From Polynucleobacter sp. AP-Kolm-20A-A1 (lineage in GTDB: Bacteria; Pseudomonadota; Gammaproteobacteria; Burkholderiales; Burkholderiaceae), in NCBI RefSeq assembly GCF_018688315.1, contig NZ_CP061315.1, positions 1,736,001 to 1,800,000 on the forward strand: 64,000 nucleotides of DNA, read 5' to 3'. Shown here in pieces: positions 1-10,122 of this stretch; position 1 is the first letter of the stretch, and each line of letters starts with the position of its first letter. Below the pieces are notes generated by a model, which was not told the origin of the DNA, searched no databases, and was given only the letters and a program-made list of their open reading frames with translations. The translations under genes and the position numbers were made by a program.

Positions 1-766
1 AATCAACGTAGATCACGGCGCCCAAATTATTGATATCAATATGGGCTGCCCAGCAAAAAAAGTTTGTAATGTTGCCGCGGGCTCTGCGTTATTACGTGAC
101 GAACCTCTGGTACAACAAATTTTAGAGGCAGTCGTTAATGCCGTTGGAGTTGGTCCAGATGCGGTACCGGTAACCTTAAAGATTCGCACCGGCTGGGATC
201 GTGAACACAAAAATGCAATTGAGATTGCGCGCTTAGCAGAAAAAAGTGGCATCTCCATGTTGACCGTGCACGGTCGCACTAGAGCCGATCTATATCACGG
301 TGAAGCAGAATACGAAACAATTACCGCCGTTAAAAATAGTGTGAGAATACCGGTGGTGGCCAATGGCGACATCAATAACCCTGAAAAAGCAGAGCAAGTT
401 TTAAAGGTCACCGGTGCAGATGCCATCATGATTGGTCGCGCCGCACAAGGACGCCCTTGGATTTTTCGTGAAATTAATCATTACCTAGAAACTGGTGGCA
501 AGCTGCCGACCCCGGAGATCAATGAGATCCAGGCCATCATGAATGCCCACCTTTTGGATCACTATGAGTTTTACGGCGAGCACATTGGCCTTCGCACCGC
601 ACGTAAGCACATTGGCTGGTATTGCAAAGGCTTACGTGACTCGCATGCTTTCCGCCAACGCATGAATACTGCCGATGATTGCAAGACGCAATTGCAAATG
701 GTGAATGATTATTTTGATGAGATGAAATCTCATTCTGATCGTTTGCTGTTTTTAGAAGCCGCTTGA
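1..766 (+). CDS. dusB: tRNA-dihydrouridine synthase B (5' end outside the window)
   Basis: Flavoenzyme that reduces specific uridines in the tRNA D-loop to dihydrouridine using NADPH. The gene is cut by the window edge: the open frame runs back from the ATG at 41 to base 2, encoding INVDHGAQIIDINMGCPAKK, so the ATG at 41 is internal and not the start. Visible Dus signatures are NMGCPAKKV, which holds the catalytic cysteine, then TVHGRTR, VANGDI and IGRAAQGRPWIF of the FMN-binding barrel, followed by the C-terminal helical tRNA-binding part. fis starts 40 bp downstream; dusB-fis is a classic conserved pair in Beta- and Gammaproteobacteria and supports DusB over DusA or DusC. Confidence 0.95.
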   Translation, partial: INVDHGAQIIDINMGCPAKKVCNVAAGSALLRDEPLVQQILEAVVNAVGVGPDAVPVTLKIRTGWDREHKNAIEIARLAEKSGISMLTVHGRTRADLYHGEAEYETITAVKNSVRIPVVANGDINNPEKAEQVLKVTGADAIMIGRAAQGRPWIFREINHYLETGGKLPTPEINEIQAIMNAHLLDHYEFYGEHIGLRTARKHIGWYCKGLRDSHAFRQRMNTADDCKTQLQMVNDYFDEMKSHSDRLLFLEAA

Positions 767-806
767 TTATTTTTTCTTATATTTGTTTTTGTATTGATAG
801 ATTGTT

Positions 807-1046
807 ATGACCAATAAGCACCCAATTACTGAATGCATTGAAACCCAATTACAAGGTTACCTAAATGACCTTAAAGGAACAGCACCTACTGATATCTATC
901 AAATGGTATTGGCTGTTGTAGAAAAGCCGATGTTGGAATTAGTGATGCAACATGCTAAACACAACCAGTCCCTAGCAGCACAATACCTTGGCATCAATCG
1001 AAATACCCTTCATAAGAAGTTAGTTGAGCATCAACTACTGAAATAA
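807..1046 (+). CDS. fis: Fis family DNA-binding protein
   Basis: Small nucleoid-associated DNA-bending protein, 79 residues, close to the short betaproteobacterial Fis form (E. coli Fis has 98). The C-terminal half carries the Fis helix-turn-helix: the segment from ELVMQHAKHNQSLAAQYLGI to NRNTLHKKL is the signature also found at the end of NtrC-type activators. The position directly behind dusB is the usual one. No clear Shine-Dalgarno precedes the ATG, so it is probably co-transcribed with dusB. Its targets cannot be read from the window. Confidence 0.93.
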   Translation: MTNKHPITECIETQLQGYLNDLKGTAPTDIYQMVLAVVEKPMLELVMQHAKHNQSLAAQYLGINRNTLHKKLVEHQLLK

Positions 1047-1093
1047 GAATCAACAGTCTTTAACGTAATTTTTAATTAAACCCTCCGAAAAAT

Positions 1094-2674
1094 ATGATCC
1101 GTACAGCCCTTCTCTCCGTCTCCGATAAAAATGGCATCGTGCCTTTTGCTAAAGCCCTTCATGATCAAGGTATCAAGCTAATTTCCACCGGAGGCACCGC
1201 AAAGCTCTTGGCTGAGAACAGTTTGCCTGTTGTAGAAGTTTCATCCCTGACTAAATTTCCAGAAATGCTTGATGGCCGCGTTAAAACGCTCCACCCCATG
1301 GTGCATGGCGGTCTACTAGCGCGCAGAGACTTCCCGGAACATATGGCGGCGCTTAAAGAGCACGGCATCGACACAATCGACATGCTGGTAATTAATCTGT
1401 ATCCATTTAATGAGACTATTGCCAAGGAAAACTGCTCATTTGAAGATGCGGTTGAAAATATTGATATCGGCGGTCCAGCCATGTTACGCGCTGCCGCCAA
1501 GAATCATCAAGACGTTACCGTACTGATTTCACCCGAAGATTACGCCCCAGTCTTGGCTGAAATGAAAGCCAATAAGAATGCTGTTTCATACAAGACTAAT
1601 TTGACTTTAGCCAAAAAAGTATTTGCCCATACAGCTCAATATGATGGTGCAATTGCCAACTATCTCTCAGCATTAGGTGATGACTTAGACCATAAAGCTC
1701 GTTCTGCCTATCCAGAAACTCTGCATCTTGCTTTCGAAAAAGTACAAGAGATGCGTTATGGCGAGAACCCACATCAATCCGCTGCTTTCTACAAAGATAT
1801 TTATCCCGTAGATGGCGCACTTGCTAACTACAAACAGTTACAAGGCAAGGAACTGTCATACAACAATATTGCTGATGCTGATTCGGCCTGGGAATGCGTT
1901 AAGAGCTTTACCGGCAATGCTGGTGGCGCTGCTGCGTGCGTCATCATCAAGCACGCCAATCCTTGCGGCGTTGCTGTAGGCTCAACAGCGCTTGAGGCAT
2001 ACCAAAAAGCATTTAAAACTGACCCCAGCTCTGCCTTTGGCGGCATCATTGCATTTAACGTTCCATGCGATGGCGCTGCAGCTGAAGCCATCTCCAAGCA
2101 GTTTGTGGAAGTATTAATCGCCCCTAGCTTTAGCGATGAAGCAAAAGCAACTTTTGCTGCCAAACAAAATGTTCGTCTTTTGGAAATACCACTAGGTGCT
2201 GCGTTTAATACATTTGATTTCAAACGCGTAGGTGGTGGCTTGCTTGTGCAATCTCCTGATGCGAAAAATGTTCTTGAAAATGAGATGCGTGTTGTGAGCA
2301 AGCGTTTGCCAACTCCAAGCGAAATGCACGACATGATGTTTGCATGGCGCGTTGCTAAGTTTGTAAAGTCCAATGCAATCGTATATTGCGCAAATGGCAT
2401 GACACTCGGAATTGGTGCAGGTCAAATGAGTCGCGTGGACTCCGCCCGTATGGCTAGCATCAAGGCCGAGAATGCTGGTCTAAGTCTGAAAGGCTCTGCA
2501 GTGGCAAGCGATGCGTTCTTCCCATTCCGTGATGGCCTAGATGTTGTCGTTAATGGTGGCGCAAGTTGTGCAATTCAACCGGGTGGCAGCATGCGTGATG
2601 ATGAAATCATTGCGGCAGCTGATGAGCATGGCATCGCCATGATCTTTACTGGCACCCGTCACTTCCGTCACTAA
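1094..2674 (+). CDS. purH: Bifunctional AICAR transformylase / IMP cyclohydrolase
   Basis: Catalyses the last two steps of de novo purine synthesis, AICAR to FAICAR to IMP, in the cytoplasm. The 526-residue protein has the usual PurH length and architecture: an N-terminal MGS-like cyclohydrolase domain of about 200 residues ([40 protein letters not shown]) followed by the transformylase domain ([36 protein letters not shown]). It lies 48 bp downstream of fis and 16 bp upstream of ruvC in one direction, so the genes are probably co-transcribed. Confidence 0.98.
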   Translation: MIRTALLSVSDKNGIVPFAKALHDQGIKLISTGGTAKLLAENSLPVVEVSSLTKFPEMLDGRVKTLHPMVHGGLLARRDFPEHMAALKEHGIDTIDMLVINLYPFNETIAKENCSFEDAVENIDIGGPAMLRAAAKNHQDVTVLISPEDYAPVLAEMKANKNAVSYKTNLTLAKKVFAHTAQYDGAIANYLSALGDDLDHKARSAYPETLHLAFEKVQEMRYGENPHQSAAFYKDIYPVDGALANYKQLQGKELSYNNIADADSAWECVKSFTGNAGGAAACVIIKHANPCGVAVGSTALEAYQKAFKTDPSSAFGGIIAFNVPCDGAAAEAISKQFVEVLIAPSFSDEAKATFAAKQNVRLLEIPLGAAFNTFDFKRVGGGLLVQSPDAKNVLENEMRVVSKRLPTPSEMHDMMFAWRVAKFVKSNAIVYCANGMTLGIGAGQMSRVDSARMASIKAENAGLSLKGSAVASDAFFPFRDGLDVVVNGGASCAIQPGGSMRDDEIIAAADEHGIAMIFTGTRHFRH

Positions 2675-2689
2675 GCAAACTTAATCTGC

Positions 2690-3217
2690 ATGCGCTGGAT
2701 AGGAATCGACCCAGGTCTTCGTACTACTGGTTTTGGCGTCATTGATGTTGACGGCCAAAAACTGACCTACGTTGCCTCCGGCACCATTGAAAGTGGAGAT
2801 CCAGCTAAAGGGCTACCTGAGAGATTAGGGGCACTCTATGCTGGCGTGAAAGAAGTTTTGGAAACCTATCATCCAGAGTCTGCGGCGATTGAGGAAGTCT
2901 TCTTAAATGTGAATCCTCGCTCTACCCTGATGCTGGGACAAGCTAGAGGGGCAGTCATTGCCGCCCTGGTTTCTCAAAAACTTCCTGTAGCGGAGTACAG
3001 CGCTTTAAGAGTCAAACAAGCAATCGTAGGCACCGGTCGAGCGGCTAAACCACAGGTTCAGGAAATGGTGAAACGCCTTCTCAGACTAAATCGCGCCCCA
3101 GGAACCGATGCTTCGGATGCGCTCGGCGTTGCTATCTGCGCAGCCCATCATGCGCAAATACCAAAAGCAATTAGCGCAGCCACTGCAGCTTTAAGCCCCA
3201 AGAAACGCACTAAGTAA
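2690..3217 (+). CDS. ruvC: Holliday junction resolvase RuvC
   Basis: Homodimeric endonuclease that cuts Holliday junctions after RuvAB branch migration. It has 175 residues, the normal length. The acidic active-site positions are visible: Asp in [10 protein letters not shown], Glu in [11 protein letters not shown], and the Asp pair in [17 protein letters not shown], all in the RNase H-like fold order. It starts 16 bp after purH and is followed by ruvA and ruvB, so the three proteins of the resolvasome are encoded together. I see no strong ribosome binding site. Confidence 0.98.
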   Translation: MRWIGIDPGLRTTGFGVIDVDGQKLTYVASGTIESGDPAKGLPERLGALYAGVKEVLETYHPESAAIEEVFLNVNPRSTLMLGQARGAVIAALVSQKLPVAEYSALRVKQAIVGTGRAAKPQVQEMVKRLLRLNRAPGTDASDALGVAICAAHHAQIPKAISAATAALSPKKRTK

Positions 3218-3246
3218 AAATATACATCACAGGTTAAGATCTCTAC

Positions 3247-3828
3247 ATGATTGGTCGCATACAAGGCACTCTCGTTTCCGTTCACCCTCCTCGACTTCTG
3301 GTTGATTGCCATGGCATTGGTTACGAGGTAGATGTGCCGATGAGCACTTTGTATCAACTGCCTTCGGCTGGCGAAAAAATTACGCTTCTCACGCACTTTC
3401 AAGTTCGTGAAGATGCGCAGCAACTTTTTGGCTTTGCTACTGAAACTGAACGTGAAGCATTTAGACAACTCATAAAAATTAGTGGTGTTGGCTCCCGTAC
3501 GGCACTAGCAGTGCTCTCTGGCATGAGTGTTAATGAATTAGCCCAAGCAATTGCGCTGCAAGAGGCCGGTCGACTAACCCAAGTTCCAGGTATCGGCAAG
3601 AAAACCGCTGAGCGCCTTTGTTTAGAACTGAAAGGTAAGCTAGCGCCAGACCTTGGCATTACTGGCGGCAAGCCACAAGCAATTGAAGCAAGTAGCGAAG
3701 TCCTACAAGCGCTCCTAGCATTGGGCTACTCAGAAAAAGAAGCTTTATTGGCACTCAAACAAATCCCACCAGATACCAGTGTTTCAGATGGCATTCGTAT
3801 GGGCTTAAAGTATTTATCTAAAGCCTGA
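3247..3828 (+). CDS. ruvA: Holliday junction branch migration protein RuvA
   Basis: Tetrameric DNA-binding subunit that recognises four-way junctions and loads RuvB hexamers. It has 193 residues with the three known parts: an N-terminal OB fold ([21 protein letters not shown]), central helix-hairpin-helix repeats ([15 protein letters not shown] and [20 protein letters not shown]) and a flexible linker to the C-terminal domain that contacts RuvB (about residues 145-193). There is no Shine-Dalgarno before the ATG; a TAAGAT hexamer lies exactly 6 nt upstream, as at several other genes here. Confidence 0.98.
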   Translation: MIGRIQGTLVSVHPPRLLVDCHGIGYEVDVPMSTLYQLPSAGEKITLLTHFQVREDAQQLFGFATETEREAFRQLIKISGVGSRTALAVLSGMSVNELAQAIALQEAGRLTQVPGIGKKTAERLCLELKGKLAPDLGITGGKPQAIEASSEVLQALLALGYSEKEALLALKQIPPDTSVSDGIRMGLKYLSKA

Positions 3829-3858
3829 TCGTAAATAGAAGTAATCCTCAATAAGCAC

Positions 3859-3870
3859 TACACTTGTAGC
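3859..3870 (+). promoter_or_regulatory. Possible -10 element for a leaderless ruvB transcript
   Basis: TACACT (3859-3864) matches four of six bases of TATAAT and is followed by exactly 6 nt and the ruvB ATG, so a transcript would start at or next to the A of the start codon. No good -35 box is visible and ruvB could be expressed from upstream, so this is a weak call supported mainly by recurrence of the same spacing at other genes. Confidence 0.3.
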
Positions 3871-4941
3871 ATGGCAATTCATACCGACGATCTAAGCTCA
3901 ATTCCCGAAGATATCCCGGAAGGTAATGACCGCATTGTGAGCGGCGCAGCCGGAAACGCAGAGGCTGTATTTGAAAGAGCCTTGCGACCTAAGCAACTAG
4001 ACGAGTATGTTGGACAAACTAAAGCCAGAGCACAATTAGAAATTTTTATTAGTGCTACCAGAGCACGTCAAGAAGCCTTAGATCACGTCCTGCTATTTGG
4101 ACCCCCCGGCCTTGGCAAAACAACGCTTGCCCACATCATCGCCAGAGAGCTTGGTGTAAATCTCCGCCAAACCAGCGGACCCGTTTTAGATAGACCCGGT
4201 GACCTCGCAGCCTTACTCACGAATCTAGAAGCAAACGATGTGCTGTTCATTGATGAAATTCATCGTCTCTCTCCAGTCGTAGAAGAAATTCTGTACCCTG
4301 CACTTGAGGACTACAGCCTAGACATCATGATTGGCGAAGGCCCTGCAGCACGCAGCGTCAAAATTGATCTCAAACCTTTCACACTGATTGGCGCAACTAC
4401 CCGTGCCGGCATGCTCACCAATCCATTGCGTGATCGCTTTGGTATTGTGGCCAGATTAGAGTTCTACACGACAGAAGAACTCACCAAGATCATTAATCGC
4501 TCTGCTAGCTTATTAAAGGCAAACATCGATCCAGAGGGTTCTATTGAGATTGCAAAGCGTGCTCGTGGCACTCCGCGTATTGCTAACCGCCTACTCAGAA
4601 GAGTGCGTGACTATGCAGAAGTTAAAGGCACCGGCACGATTACTAAAGCCATGGCGGATGCTGCACTCAAGATGCTCGATGTGGATCCGAGCGGCTTTGA
4701 TGTGATGGATAGAAAATTACTAGAAGCTATCTTGCACAAGTTTGATGGTGGCCCAGTGGGTATCGATAACTTGGCGGCAGCGATTGGCGAAGAGCGCGAC
4801 ACTATTGAAGATGTACTGGAGCCATATTTGATTCAACAAGGCTATCTACAAAGGACCTCGCGCGGCCGAGTAGCTACTCGCCAGGCTTATGAACACTTTG
4901 GGTTAACGCCGCCTAGCGGTAGTGCTAGCTTAGATATTTAA
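3871..4941 (+). CDS. ruvB: Holliday junction branch migration helicase RuvB
   Basis: AAA+ motor that drives branch migration with RuvA. The 356-residue protein shows Walker A ([12 protein letters not shown]), Walker B ([10 protein letters not shown]), sensor and arginine-finger regions ([18 protein letters not shown]) and the C-terminal winged-helix domain with the typical [16 protein letters not shown] ending. The ATG is preceded by TACACT plus 6 nt and has no Shine-Dalgarno. Its stop codon overlaps the convergent tyrS stop by 3 bases. Confidence 0.98.
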   Translation: MAIHTDDLSSIPEDIPEGNDRIVSGAAGNAEAVFERALRPKQLDEYVGQTKARAQLEIFISATRARQEALDHVLLFGPPGLGKTTLAHIIARELGVNLRQTSGPVLDRPGDLAALLTNLEANDVLFIDEIHRLSPVVEEILYPALEDYSLDIMIGEGPAARSVKIDLKPFTLIGATTRAGMLTNPLRDRFGIVARLEFYTTEELTKIINRSASLLKANIDPEGSIEIAKRARGTPRIANRLLRRVRDYAEVKGTGTITKAMADAALKMLDVDPSGFDVMDRKLLEAILHKFDGGPVGIDNLAAAIGEERDTIEDVLEPYLIQQGYLQRTSRGRVATRQAYEHFGLTPPSGSASLDI

Positions 4942-6170
4942 GCTAGCGTCACCTTCGCAAACTTACGTTTGCCAACTTGCACGACGTAAGTACCAGCTTC
5001 AATCTTTAACTGCTTATCAGTAATTGTTGCGCCGTCAATCTTTACACCATTTTGCTCAATATTACGATTAGCTTCGGATGTTGATGGTGCTAAGCCTGCA
5101 GCCTTCAAAAGGCTGGCGATTTGCATTGGTGCACCCGAGAGATTGACTTCTGGAATGTCATCCGGCACGCCACCTTTAGCGCGGTGATTAAAGTCTTCTA
5201 ATGCTTTTTCAGCTGCCGCTTGTGAGTGAAAACGTGCCACGATTTCTTGTGCGAGAAGTACTTTGCAGTCCTTTGGATTGCGACCGGCAGCAACCTCTTG
5301 TTTCATGAGATCAATTTCAGCCATTGGCCTAAATGAAAGCAATGTGAAGTAATCCCACATCAATTCATCGGAGATGCTCAAAAGCTTGCCAAACATCTCG
5401 CCAGCAGGTTCGCTGATGCCAATGTAATTGCCTTTTGACTTGCTCATCTTGTCCACGCCATCTAAACCAACCAGCAGCGGCATTGTCAAAATACATTGAG
5501 GCTCTTGGCCATATTCACGCTGGAGCTCACGCCCAACTAAGAGATTAAATTTTTGATCTGTACCGCCGAGCTCTAAATCACTCTTGAGTGCAACAGAGTC
5601 GTAACCTTGCATCAATGGATACAAGAACTCATGTACAGAAATGGGTACGCCACTACGGTAGCGTTTTGTAAAGTCATCGCGCTCTAACATTTGTGCAACG
5701 GTATATCGCGCTGCCAACTGAATCATGCCACGCGCACCCAAGGGATCACACCACTCACTGTTGTAGCGCACTTCAGTTTTAGCAGGATCAAGCACCATGC
5801 TTGCTTGACGATAGTAGGTCTCAGCGTTGACGGCGATCTCTTCAGCAGTCAAAGGTGGGCGAGTAGCATTGCGGCCGGACGGATCACCAATCATGCTGGT
5901 GAAGTCACCAATCAAGAAAATAACGGTATGACCCAAATCCTGTAGCTGGCGCAATTTATTCAAAACTACCGTATGACCAAGATGAATATCTGGAGCCGTA
6001 GGATCTAGACCCAATTTAATTCTGAGCGGGGTATTGGTTGCCTGGCTACGAGCCAACTTCTGAACCCAATCGACCTCCACCAATAGCTCATCGCAGCCAC
6101 GTTTAGTGACCTCGAGTGCCGCAAAGACTTCTGGGGTCAAAGGATATTTTTGTTCTGGTTTAGCCGTCAT
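4938..6170 (-). CDS. tyrS: Tyrosyl-tRNA synthetase
   Basis: Class I aminoacyl-tRNA synthetase charging tRNA-Tyr. From the ATG at 6170 the protein has 410 residues and begins [11 protein letters not shown]; the longer open frame to 6254 runs into the divergent anmK region and adds no conserved sequence. The HIGH-type motif is in [17 protein letters not shown], the KMSKS loop in [12 protein letters not shown], and the C-terminal S4 RNA-binding domain in [20 protein letters not shown]. The length and the KMSKS type fit the TyrZ-like subgroup. It converges on ruvB with a 3-base overlap and diverges from anmK with 76 bp between start codons. Confidence 0.97.
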   Translation of the reverse strand: MTAKPEQKYPLTPEVFAALEVTKRGCDELLVEVDWVQKLARSQATNTPLRIKLGLDPTAPDIHLGHTVVLNKLRQLQDLGHTVIFLIGDFTSMIGDPSGRNATRPPLTAEEIAVNAETYYRQASMVLDPAKTEVRYNSEWCDPLGARGMIQLAARYTVAQMLERDDFTKRYRSGVPISVHEFLYPLMQGYDSVALKSDLELGGTDQKFNLLVGRELQREYGQEPQCILTMPLLVGLDGVDKMSKSKGNYIGISEPAGEMFGKLLSISDELMWDYFTLLSFRPMAEIDLMKQEVAAGRNPKDCKVLLAQEIVARFHSQAAAEKALEDFNHRAKGGVPDDIPEVNLSGAPMQIASLLKAAGLAPSTSEANRNIEQNGVKIDGATITDKQLKIEAGTYVVQVGKRKFAKVTLA

Positions 6171-6246
6171 GCTGATTCGGGTTACTGATTCAGTTAAATT
6201 AGTAGTTAAATTGCTAAAGCATAATTGTCGCATTCCTGAGAACCAC

Positions 6247-7374
6247 ATGAACAAACCCCATTCCCTCTATATCGGCCTCATGTCTGGCACTAGCCTGGAC
6301 GGGATAGATGCTGTTCTAGCCAAGATTGGTGGCAATGGGGAGGCAACCGCTCTAGAGGCAATCAGCACAGCTTTCTCACCAGCGCTCCGCAAGGCCTTAT
6401 TTGAGCTTCAAAGCACTGGCCCCAACGAGCTCCACCGCGAAAAGCAGGCGGGCAATGCGCTAGCCCTAGCTTATGCGGATGCCGTTGAACAGCTCCTGAA
6501 AAAGGCCAAACTCCAAGCTTCAGATATTGCTGCTATTGGTGCGCACGGCCAAACCATTCGCCATCAACCCCATCTGGGCGATATGGCTTACACCCACCAA
6601 ACATTAAACCCAGCTCTCTTGGCAGAAAAGACTGGTATCGATGTCATCGCCGATTTTAGAAGTCGTGATTTAGCTGCTGGTGGTCATGGAGCGCCTTTAG
6701 TCCCAGCGTTTCATGCGCAGCAATTTGTAGAAGATAAAAATATAGCAATTCTCAATATTGGTGGCATTGCCAATCTCACCCTACTTCCTAAAAATGGTGA
6801 AGTGACAGGCTTTGATTGTGGCCCTGGAAATATGTTGATGGATGCCTGGATACATGAGCACCAAGGCAACGCGTTTGATGCAAATGGTCAATGGGCATTG
6901 CAAGGCAAAGTCAATGAGGCATTGCTTACAAAAATGCTGACTGATTCTTTCTTTGCAAAAGCGCCTCCCAAGAGCACCGGTAGAGACGACTTTCACCTGC
7001 ATTGGCTGCAAGAAAAATTGGGGGGTGAAAATTATCTTTGTGAAGATGTGCAAGCGACCTTGCTACATTTGACAGCGCACTCCGCCCTCGAAGCTTTAGC
7101 CCGTCATGCCCCGCAAACCCAGAAGCTGATTGTCTGTGGAGGCGGCGCCCGAAATAACGCCTTGATGAATTTATTCAAAGTCAAAGCACAACATTTTTTA
7201 AAGCAGCCTTTAGAAATTACTACTAGCGACTCTGCCGGTATTGATCCACAACTTGTTGAGGGCCTTGCTTTTGCTTGGCTTGCATGGGCTCACAAAGAAA
7301 AACGGCCAGCAAATTTGCCAGCCGTTACGGGAGCGAAGGGTCCTAGAATTCTAGGCGCTTGCTATCCAGCTTAA
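6247..7374 (+). CDS. anmK: Anhydro-N-acetylmuramic acid kinase
   Basis: Phosphorylates and opens 1,6-anhydro-MurNAc released by lytic transglycosylases, feeding it to MurNAc-6-phosphate recycling. The start at 6247 gives 375 residues, the family length, beginning [19 protein letters not shown], which contains the [11 protein letters not shown] signature of AnmK. Further hallmarks are [31 protein letters not shown] and CGGGARN. An in-frame ATG at 6106 lies inside tyrS and is not credible. It is divergent from tyrS, the usual arrangement in Burkholderiales. Confidence 0.96.
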   Translation: MNKPHSLYIGLMSGTSLDGIDAVLAKIGGNGEATALEAISTAFSPALRKALFELQSTGPNELHREKQAGNALALAYADAVEQLLKKAKLQASDIAAIGAHGQTIRHQPHLGDMAYTHQTLNPALLAEKTGIDVIADFRSRDLAAGGHGAPLVPAFHAQQFVEDKNIAILNIGGIANLTLLPKNGEVTGFDCGPGNMLMDAWIHEHQGNAFDANGQWALQGKVNEALLTKMLTDSFFAKAPPKSTGRDDFHLHWLQEKLGGENYLCEDVQATLLHLTAHSALEALARHAPQTQKLIVCGGGARNNALMNLFKVKAQHFLKQPLEITTSDSAGIDPQLVEGLAFAWLAWAHKEKRPANLPAVTGAKGPRILGACYPA

Positions 7375-7394
7375 GTCGATAAACCTTTCTCTCT

Positions 7395-7769
7395 TTAAGC
7401 AGAGAAAGAAGATCCACAGCCACAAGTAGTTTGGGCATTTGGATTTTTGATCACAAACTGTGAGCCATTGATATCTTCTTTGTAATCAATCTCAGCGCCA
7501 ACTAAATATTGGAAGCTCATTGAATCCACCAACAAAGTAACGCCATTCTTTTCAAAGAGAGTGTCATCTTCATTTACAGCATCATCAAATGTGAAGCCAT
7601 ACTGAAATCCTGAGCAACCACCGCCTTGTACGAATACACGGAGTTTTAACTCTGGATTACCTTCTTCAGCAATCAAGTCCGCCACTTTTGCAGCAGCACT
7701 ATCTGTGAACACCAATGGGGTTGGTGGCTCAGCCAAGTCTTCTACAGGTTTTGTCGCTAATTCGGTCAT
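7395..7769 (-). CDS. erpA: Iron-sulfur cluster insertion protein ErpA
   Basis: A-type carrier that passes [4Fe-4S] clusters to apoproteins. The 124-residue protein has the three ligand cysteines of the family at Cys52 ([11 protein letters not shown]), Cys116 and Cys118 (TTCGCGSSF). The acidic, proline-rich N-terminal extension of about 20 residues is typical of betaproteobacterial ErpA. A good Shine-Dalgarno (AGGAG) lies 7 nt before the ATG. The gene is transcribed alone; its 3' end is 20 bp from the convergent anmK stop. IscA is the close alternative, but the genomic location outside an isc operon favours ErpA. Confidence 0.93.
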   Translation of the reverse strand: MTELATKPVEDLAEPPTPLVFTDSAAAKVADLIAEEGNPELKLRVFVQGGGCSGFQYGFTFDDAVNEDDTLFEKNGVTLLVDSMSFQYLVGAEIDYKEDINGSQFVIKNPNAQTTCGCGSSFSA

Positions 7770-7848
7770 GATTTACTCCTAATTCAAAAGGCAATGTCTT
7801 ATTTTAGGCTTTTAATGTCCAGTTTGCTGAAGGGTCATTACGCCCTGA

Positions 7849-8907
7849 TTACGGTGATACAGCGATCTGGGTAAGGCCTGTAGTCTCTGGCAAGCCAAAC
7901 ATCAGGTTCATGCACTGCACGCCTTGGCCCGAAGCACCCTTCACCAAATTGTCCTCAACCACCAAAATAACCAAAGTATCACCGCCACCTGGACGATGGA
8001 TCGCAATCCGAATGCCATTGCTGCCCCGCACAGAGCGAGTCTCTGGATGACTGCCGGCCGGCATGACATCGACAAACGGCTCATCCTTATAGAAGCTCTC
8101 ATAAAGTTTTTGGTAATCAACATCTTTACCAGCATCAGTCAAACGAACGTACAAAGTCGAATGAATACCTCTAATCATTGGCGTTAAATGTGGCACGAAG
8201 GTTAAGCCAATTTGATCATGGCCAGCAATTGCTTTTAAGCCTTGCTCAATCTCGGGCAAGTGACGATGGCCTTTAACGCTATACGCTTTGAAGTTATCAC
8301 TTGCCTCAGACAAGAGGGTACCAATCTCGGCTTTACGCCCAGCACCTGAGGTGCCTGACTTCGAATCAGAAATAATATGTGAACCATCGATGAAATGCTT
8401 CCCACCCGTTGATTTTGGCGATAGCAAGGGTGCAAGTCCAAGCTGCACAGAGGTTGGATAGCAACCTGCCAAACCTACTACACGCGCCTTTTTAATTGCA
8501 TCGCGATTAATCTCTGGCAAACCATAAACAGCCTCAGCCAAAATTTCTGGGCAGCCGTGCTCCATGCCATACCATTTTGCAAACTCTTTGGTGTCCTTCA
8601 AACGAAAGTCAGCAGCAAGATCCAAAATTTTCACATTCTTAGCGAGTAATTCTTTTGCTTGCGCCATAGCAACCCCATGCGGTGTTGCAAAGAACACCAC
8701 ATCACAGTCACCGAGCTTAGCTTCATCAGGCGTTGTAAATTTCAGAGCAACGCGACCACGCAAAGATGGGAACATCTCAGCTACTGGCATGCCAGCTTCT
8801 GTACGAGAAGTAATTGCAGTGAGCTCTACCTCGGGATGCTGCGCCAATAAACGTAGCAATTCCACTCCGGTATAGCCAGTGCCACCTACGATGCCAACTT
8901 TAATCAT
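7849..8907 (-). CDS. argC: N-acetyl-gamma-glutamyl-phosphate reductase
   Basis: NADPH-dependent third step of arginine synthesis. The 352-residue protein starts with the nucleotide-binding motif [16 protein letters not shown] and contains the active-site cysteine in [13 protein letters not shown] and the conserved [10 protein letters not shown]. The ATG at 8907 is preferred because GGAG lies 6 nt upstream; the frame could extend four codons to a TTG at 8919. It lies behind the rplM-rpsI operon but is separated from it by a terminator, so it probably has its own promoter in 8908-8968, where I see no clear box. Confidence 0.97.
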   Translation of the reverse strand: MIKVGIVGGTGYTGVELLRLLAQHPEVELTAITSRTEAGMPVAEMFPSLRGRVALKFTTPDEAKLGDCDVVFFATPHGVAMAQAKELLAKNVKILDLAADFRLKDTKEFAKWYGMEHGCPEILAEAVYGLPEINRDAIKKARVVGLAGCYPTSVQLGLAPLLSPKSTGGKHFIDGSHIISDSKSGTSGAGRKAEIGTLLSEASDNFKAYSVKGHRHLPEIEQGLKAIAGHDQIGLTFVPHLTPMIRGIHSTLYVRLTDAGKDVDYQKLYESFYKDEPFVDVMPAGSHPETRSVRGSNGIRIAIHRPGGGDTLVILVVEDNLVKGASGQGVQCMNLMFGLPETTGLTQIAVSP

Positions 8908-8967
8908 GCCATTCTCCAAAATACCAACAGATGAATTTTATTTCTTTAATACCTAGATTGTAGAAAC

Positions 8968-8993
8968 AAAAAGGGCCGCTTGCGCGACCCTTT
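8968..8993 (-). terminator. Rho-independent terminator of rplM-rpsI
   Basis: On the minus strand a stem formed by AAAGGG and CGC paired with GCG and CCCTTT (one mismatch, 4-base loop) is followed by TTTTTG. It begins 27 bp behind the rpsI stop and ahead of argC, so it ends the ribosomal protein operon. Confidence 0.75.
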
Positions 8994-9019
8994 CGATAAA
9001 ACTTAAGCGACTGAAAGAA

Positions 9020-9421
9020 TTAGCGCTTGCTGAACTGCTTACGACGACGCGCGCCGTGCAGACCAACTTTTTTACGCTCAACTTCACGAGCATCGCGAGT
9101 TACCAAACCTGCTTTAGACAGAGTTGGCTTCAAAGCGTTGTCGTAGTCGATCAATGCACGAGTAACTCCGTGACGAACTGCACCAGCTTGGCCAGTTTCA
9201 CCGCCACCAGAAACGTTTACTTTGATATCAAAGGTCGTTAAGTGGGCTGTGAGAGCCAAAGGCTGACGAGCGATCATGCGTGATGTTTCACGAGCAAAAT
9301 ATGAATCGATAGGCTTACCATTAACAATGATTTCGCCTTTGCCAGATTTAATGAATACGCGCGCAACAGAGCTCTTGCGGCGACCAGTACCGTAATTCCA
9401 ATTTCCGTAATTAATAGCCAT
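9020..9421 (-). CDS. rpsI: 30S ribosomal protein S9
   Basis: Small-subunit protein whose basic C-terminal tail reaches the P-site tRNA. It has 133 residues; recognisable elements are [13 protein letters not shown] near the N-terminus, [14 protein letters not shown] in the middle and the terminal [11 protein letters not shown] tail with its conserved final Lys-Arg. A Shine-Dalgarno (AAGGAAA) precedes the ATG. It follows rplM by 9 bp, the universal L13-S9 gene pair. Confidence 0.98.
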   Translation of the reverse strand: MAINYGNWNYGTGRRKSSVARVFIKSGKGEIIVNGKPIDSYFARETSRMIARQPLALTAHLTTFDIKVNVSGGGETGQAGAVRHGVTRALIDYDNALKPTLSKAGLVTRDAREVERKKVGLHGARRRKQFSKR

Positions 9422-9430
9422 TTGGTTTCC

Positions 9431-9859
9431 TTAAATCTCTAACGCTTTTGGCTGTTGAGCCGCATGCGGATGATTGGCGTCGCCGTAGACTTTTAATTTC
9501 TTAATCATGGCATAGCCTAGTGGGCCTTTTGGCAACATACCTTTCACAGCCTTCTCCAAAGCGCGACCTGGGAAACGGTCTTGCATCTTGTCGAAGTTAG
9601 TCGAGCTAATACCGCCTGGGTATCCGCTGTGACGGTAATAAATTTTGTTCAAGCCTTTAGTGCCTGTGACACGTAGCTTAGAAGAGTTGATGACAACAAT
9701 AAAGTCGCCAGTATCAACGTGTGGGGTGTATTCAGGCTTGTGCTTGCCGCGTAGACGGAGTGCCACTTCACTGGCGACACGACCGAGGACTTTGTCCGTA
9801 GCGTCAATCACGAACCATTCATGCACTACCTCATGGGATTTTGCAGAAAAAGTTTTCAT
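9431..9859 (-). CDS. rplM: 50S ribosomal protein L13
   Basis: Early-assembling large-subunit protein of 142 residues, the E. coli length. Typical sequences are [39 protein letters not shown] and the [16 protein letters not shown] segment. It is the first gene of the rplM-rpsI operon. Its ATG lies about 150 bases from the upstream small-RNA terminator, leaving room for a structured leader. Confidence 0.98.
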   Translation of the reverse strand: MKTFSAKSHEVVHEWFVIDATDKVLGRVASEVALRLRGKHKPEYTPHVDTGDFIVVINSSKLRVTGTKGLNKIYYRHSGYPGGISSTNFDKMQDRFPGRALEKAVKGMLPKGPLGYAMIKKLKVYGDANHPHAAQQPKALEI

Positions 9860-10012
9860 GATTTCTCAAATTGTTATGGTCAATAAAAAATTACCCCAAC
9901 CAAACTACATCCACCTTGGCCCTGCTTATGTTTGCAAGCTCGCAGATTCTGCAATTTAACTGGTACTACAAATTACCGCTGACCGGCTCGGTAATTCAGT
10001 AAAGCCTTGAAT
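9860..10012 (-). promoter_or_regulatory. Candidate promoter and structured leader of rplM-rpsI
   Basis: On the minus strand TACAAT (about 10010-10015) can serve as a -10 box. Downstream is a perfect 8-bp stem AATTACCG/CGGTAATT (9971-9996) with a 10-base loop, then about 110 nt to the rplM ATG, including the GC-rich stretch around 9900-9925. No Shine-Dalgarno is obvious next to the ATG. In E. coli L13 is known to repress its own operon by binding the leader; that this leader does so is inference. Confidence 0.4.
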
Positions 10013-10020
10013 TGTAACCT

Positions 10021-10049
10021 AAAAAAAACCCAGGAACGAGTCCTGGGTT
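10021..10049 (-). terminator. Strong Rho-independent terminator of the candidate small RNA
   Basis: A 9-bp perfect stem (AACCCAGGA/TCCTGGGTT) with the loop CTCGT on the minus strand is followed by eight consecutive T. The plus strand has no T-run behind the hairpin, so the direction is clear. No coding sequence ends upstream of it on this strand between here and the OsmC-like gene. Confidence 0.85.
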
Positions 10050-10122
10050 GGAATCCACCTATGTTTGGGTGGAGGAGACACTGGGAGGTAAGTCGCAGTC
10101 TTATACAAGACTGACTACCAAT
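10021..10122 (-). ncRNA. Candidate small RNA with anti-Shine-Dalgarno motifs
   Basis: No gene is known to me here. Read on the minus strand, about 100 nt form a complete small-RNA layout. A possible promoter has TAGAAT (10129-10134) and, 18 bp upstream, a weak TTGCGT. Stem-loop 1 is CAGTCTT/AAGACTG with a 4-base loop (10096-10113). Then comes an unpaired stretch, UACCUCCCAGUGUCUCCU (10073-10090), complementary to Shine-Dalgarno sequences. Stem-loop 2 is TCCACC/GGTGGA (10054-10073). A strong terminator ends it: AACCCAGGA/TCCTGGGTT with a 5-base loop and eight T (10021-10049). No coding frame explains it, and the T-run occurs only in this orientation. It could instead be a transcribed leader ending before rplM. 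Confidence 0.6.

Noticed and set aside
1828..2425. Long antisense frames inside purH
   Set aside because: They are shadows of purH codons with no recognisable protein features; purH itself is unambiguous.
6106..6246. Extended N-terminus of anmK starting at 6106
   Set aside because: The extra 47 codons lie antisense to the tyrS start and have no conserved residues; the AnmK family begins at the LMSGTSLDG region, matched by the ATG at 6247.
6171..6254. Extended tyrS start at 6254
   Set aside because: It overlaps anmK's start, and the conserved TyrRS sequence begins shortly after the ATG at 6170.
7385..7411. CTTTCTCT/AGAGAAAG inverted repeat at the anmK-erpA junction as a terminator
   Set aside because: The stem is A/T-pyrimidine rich, overlaps the erpA stop region and lacks a T-run; too weak to call.
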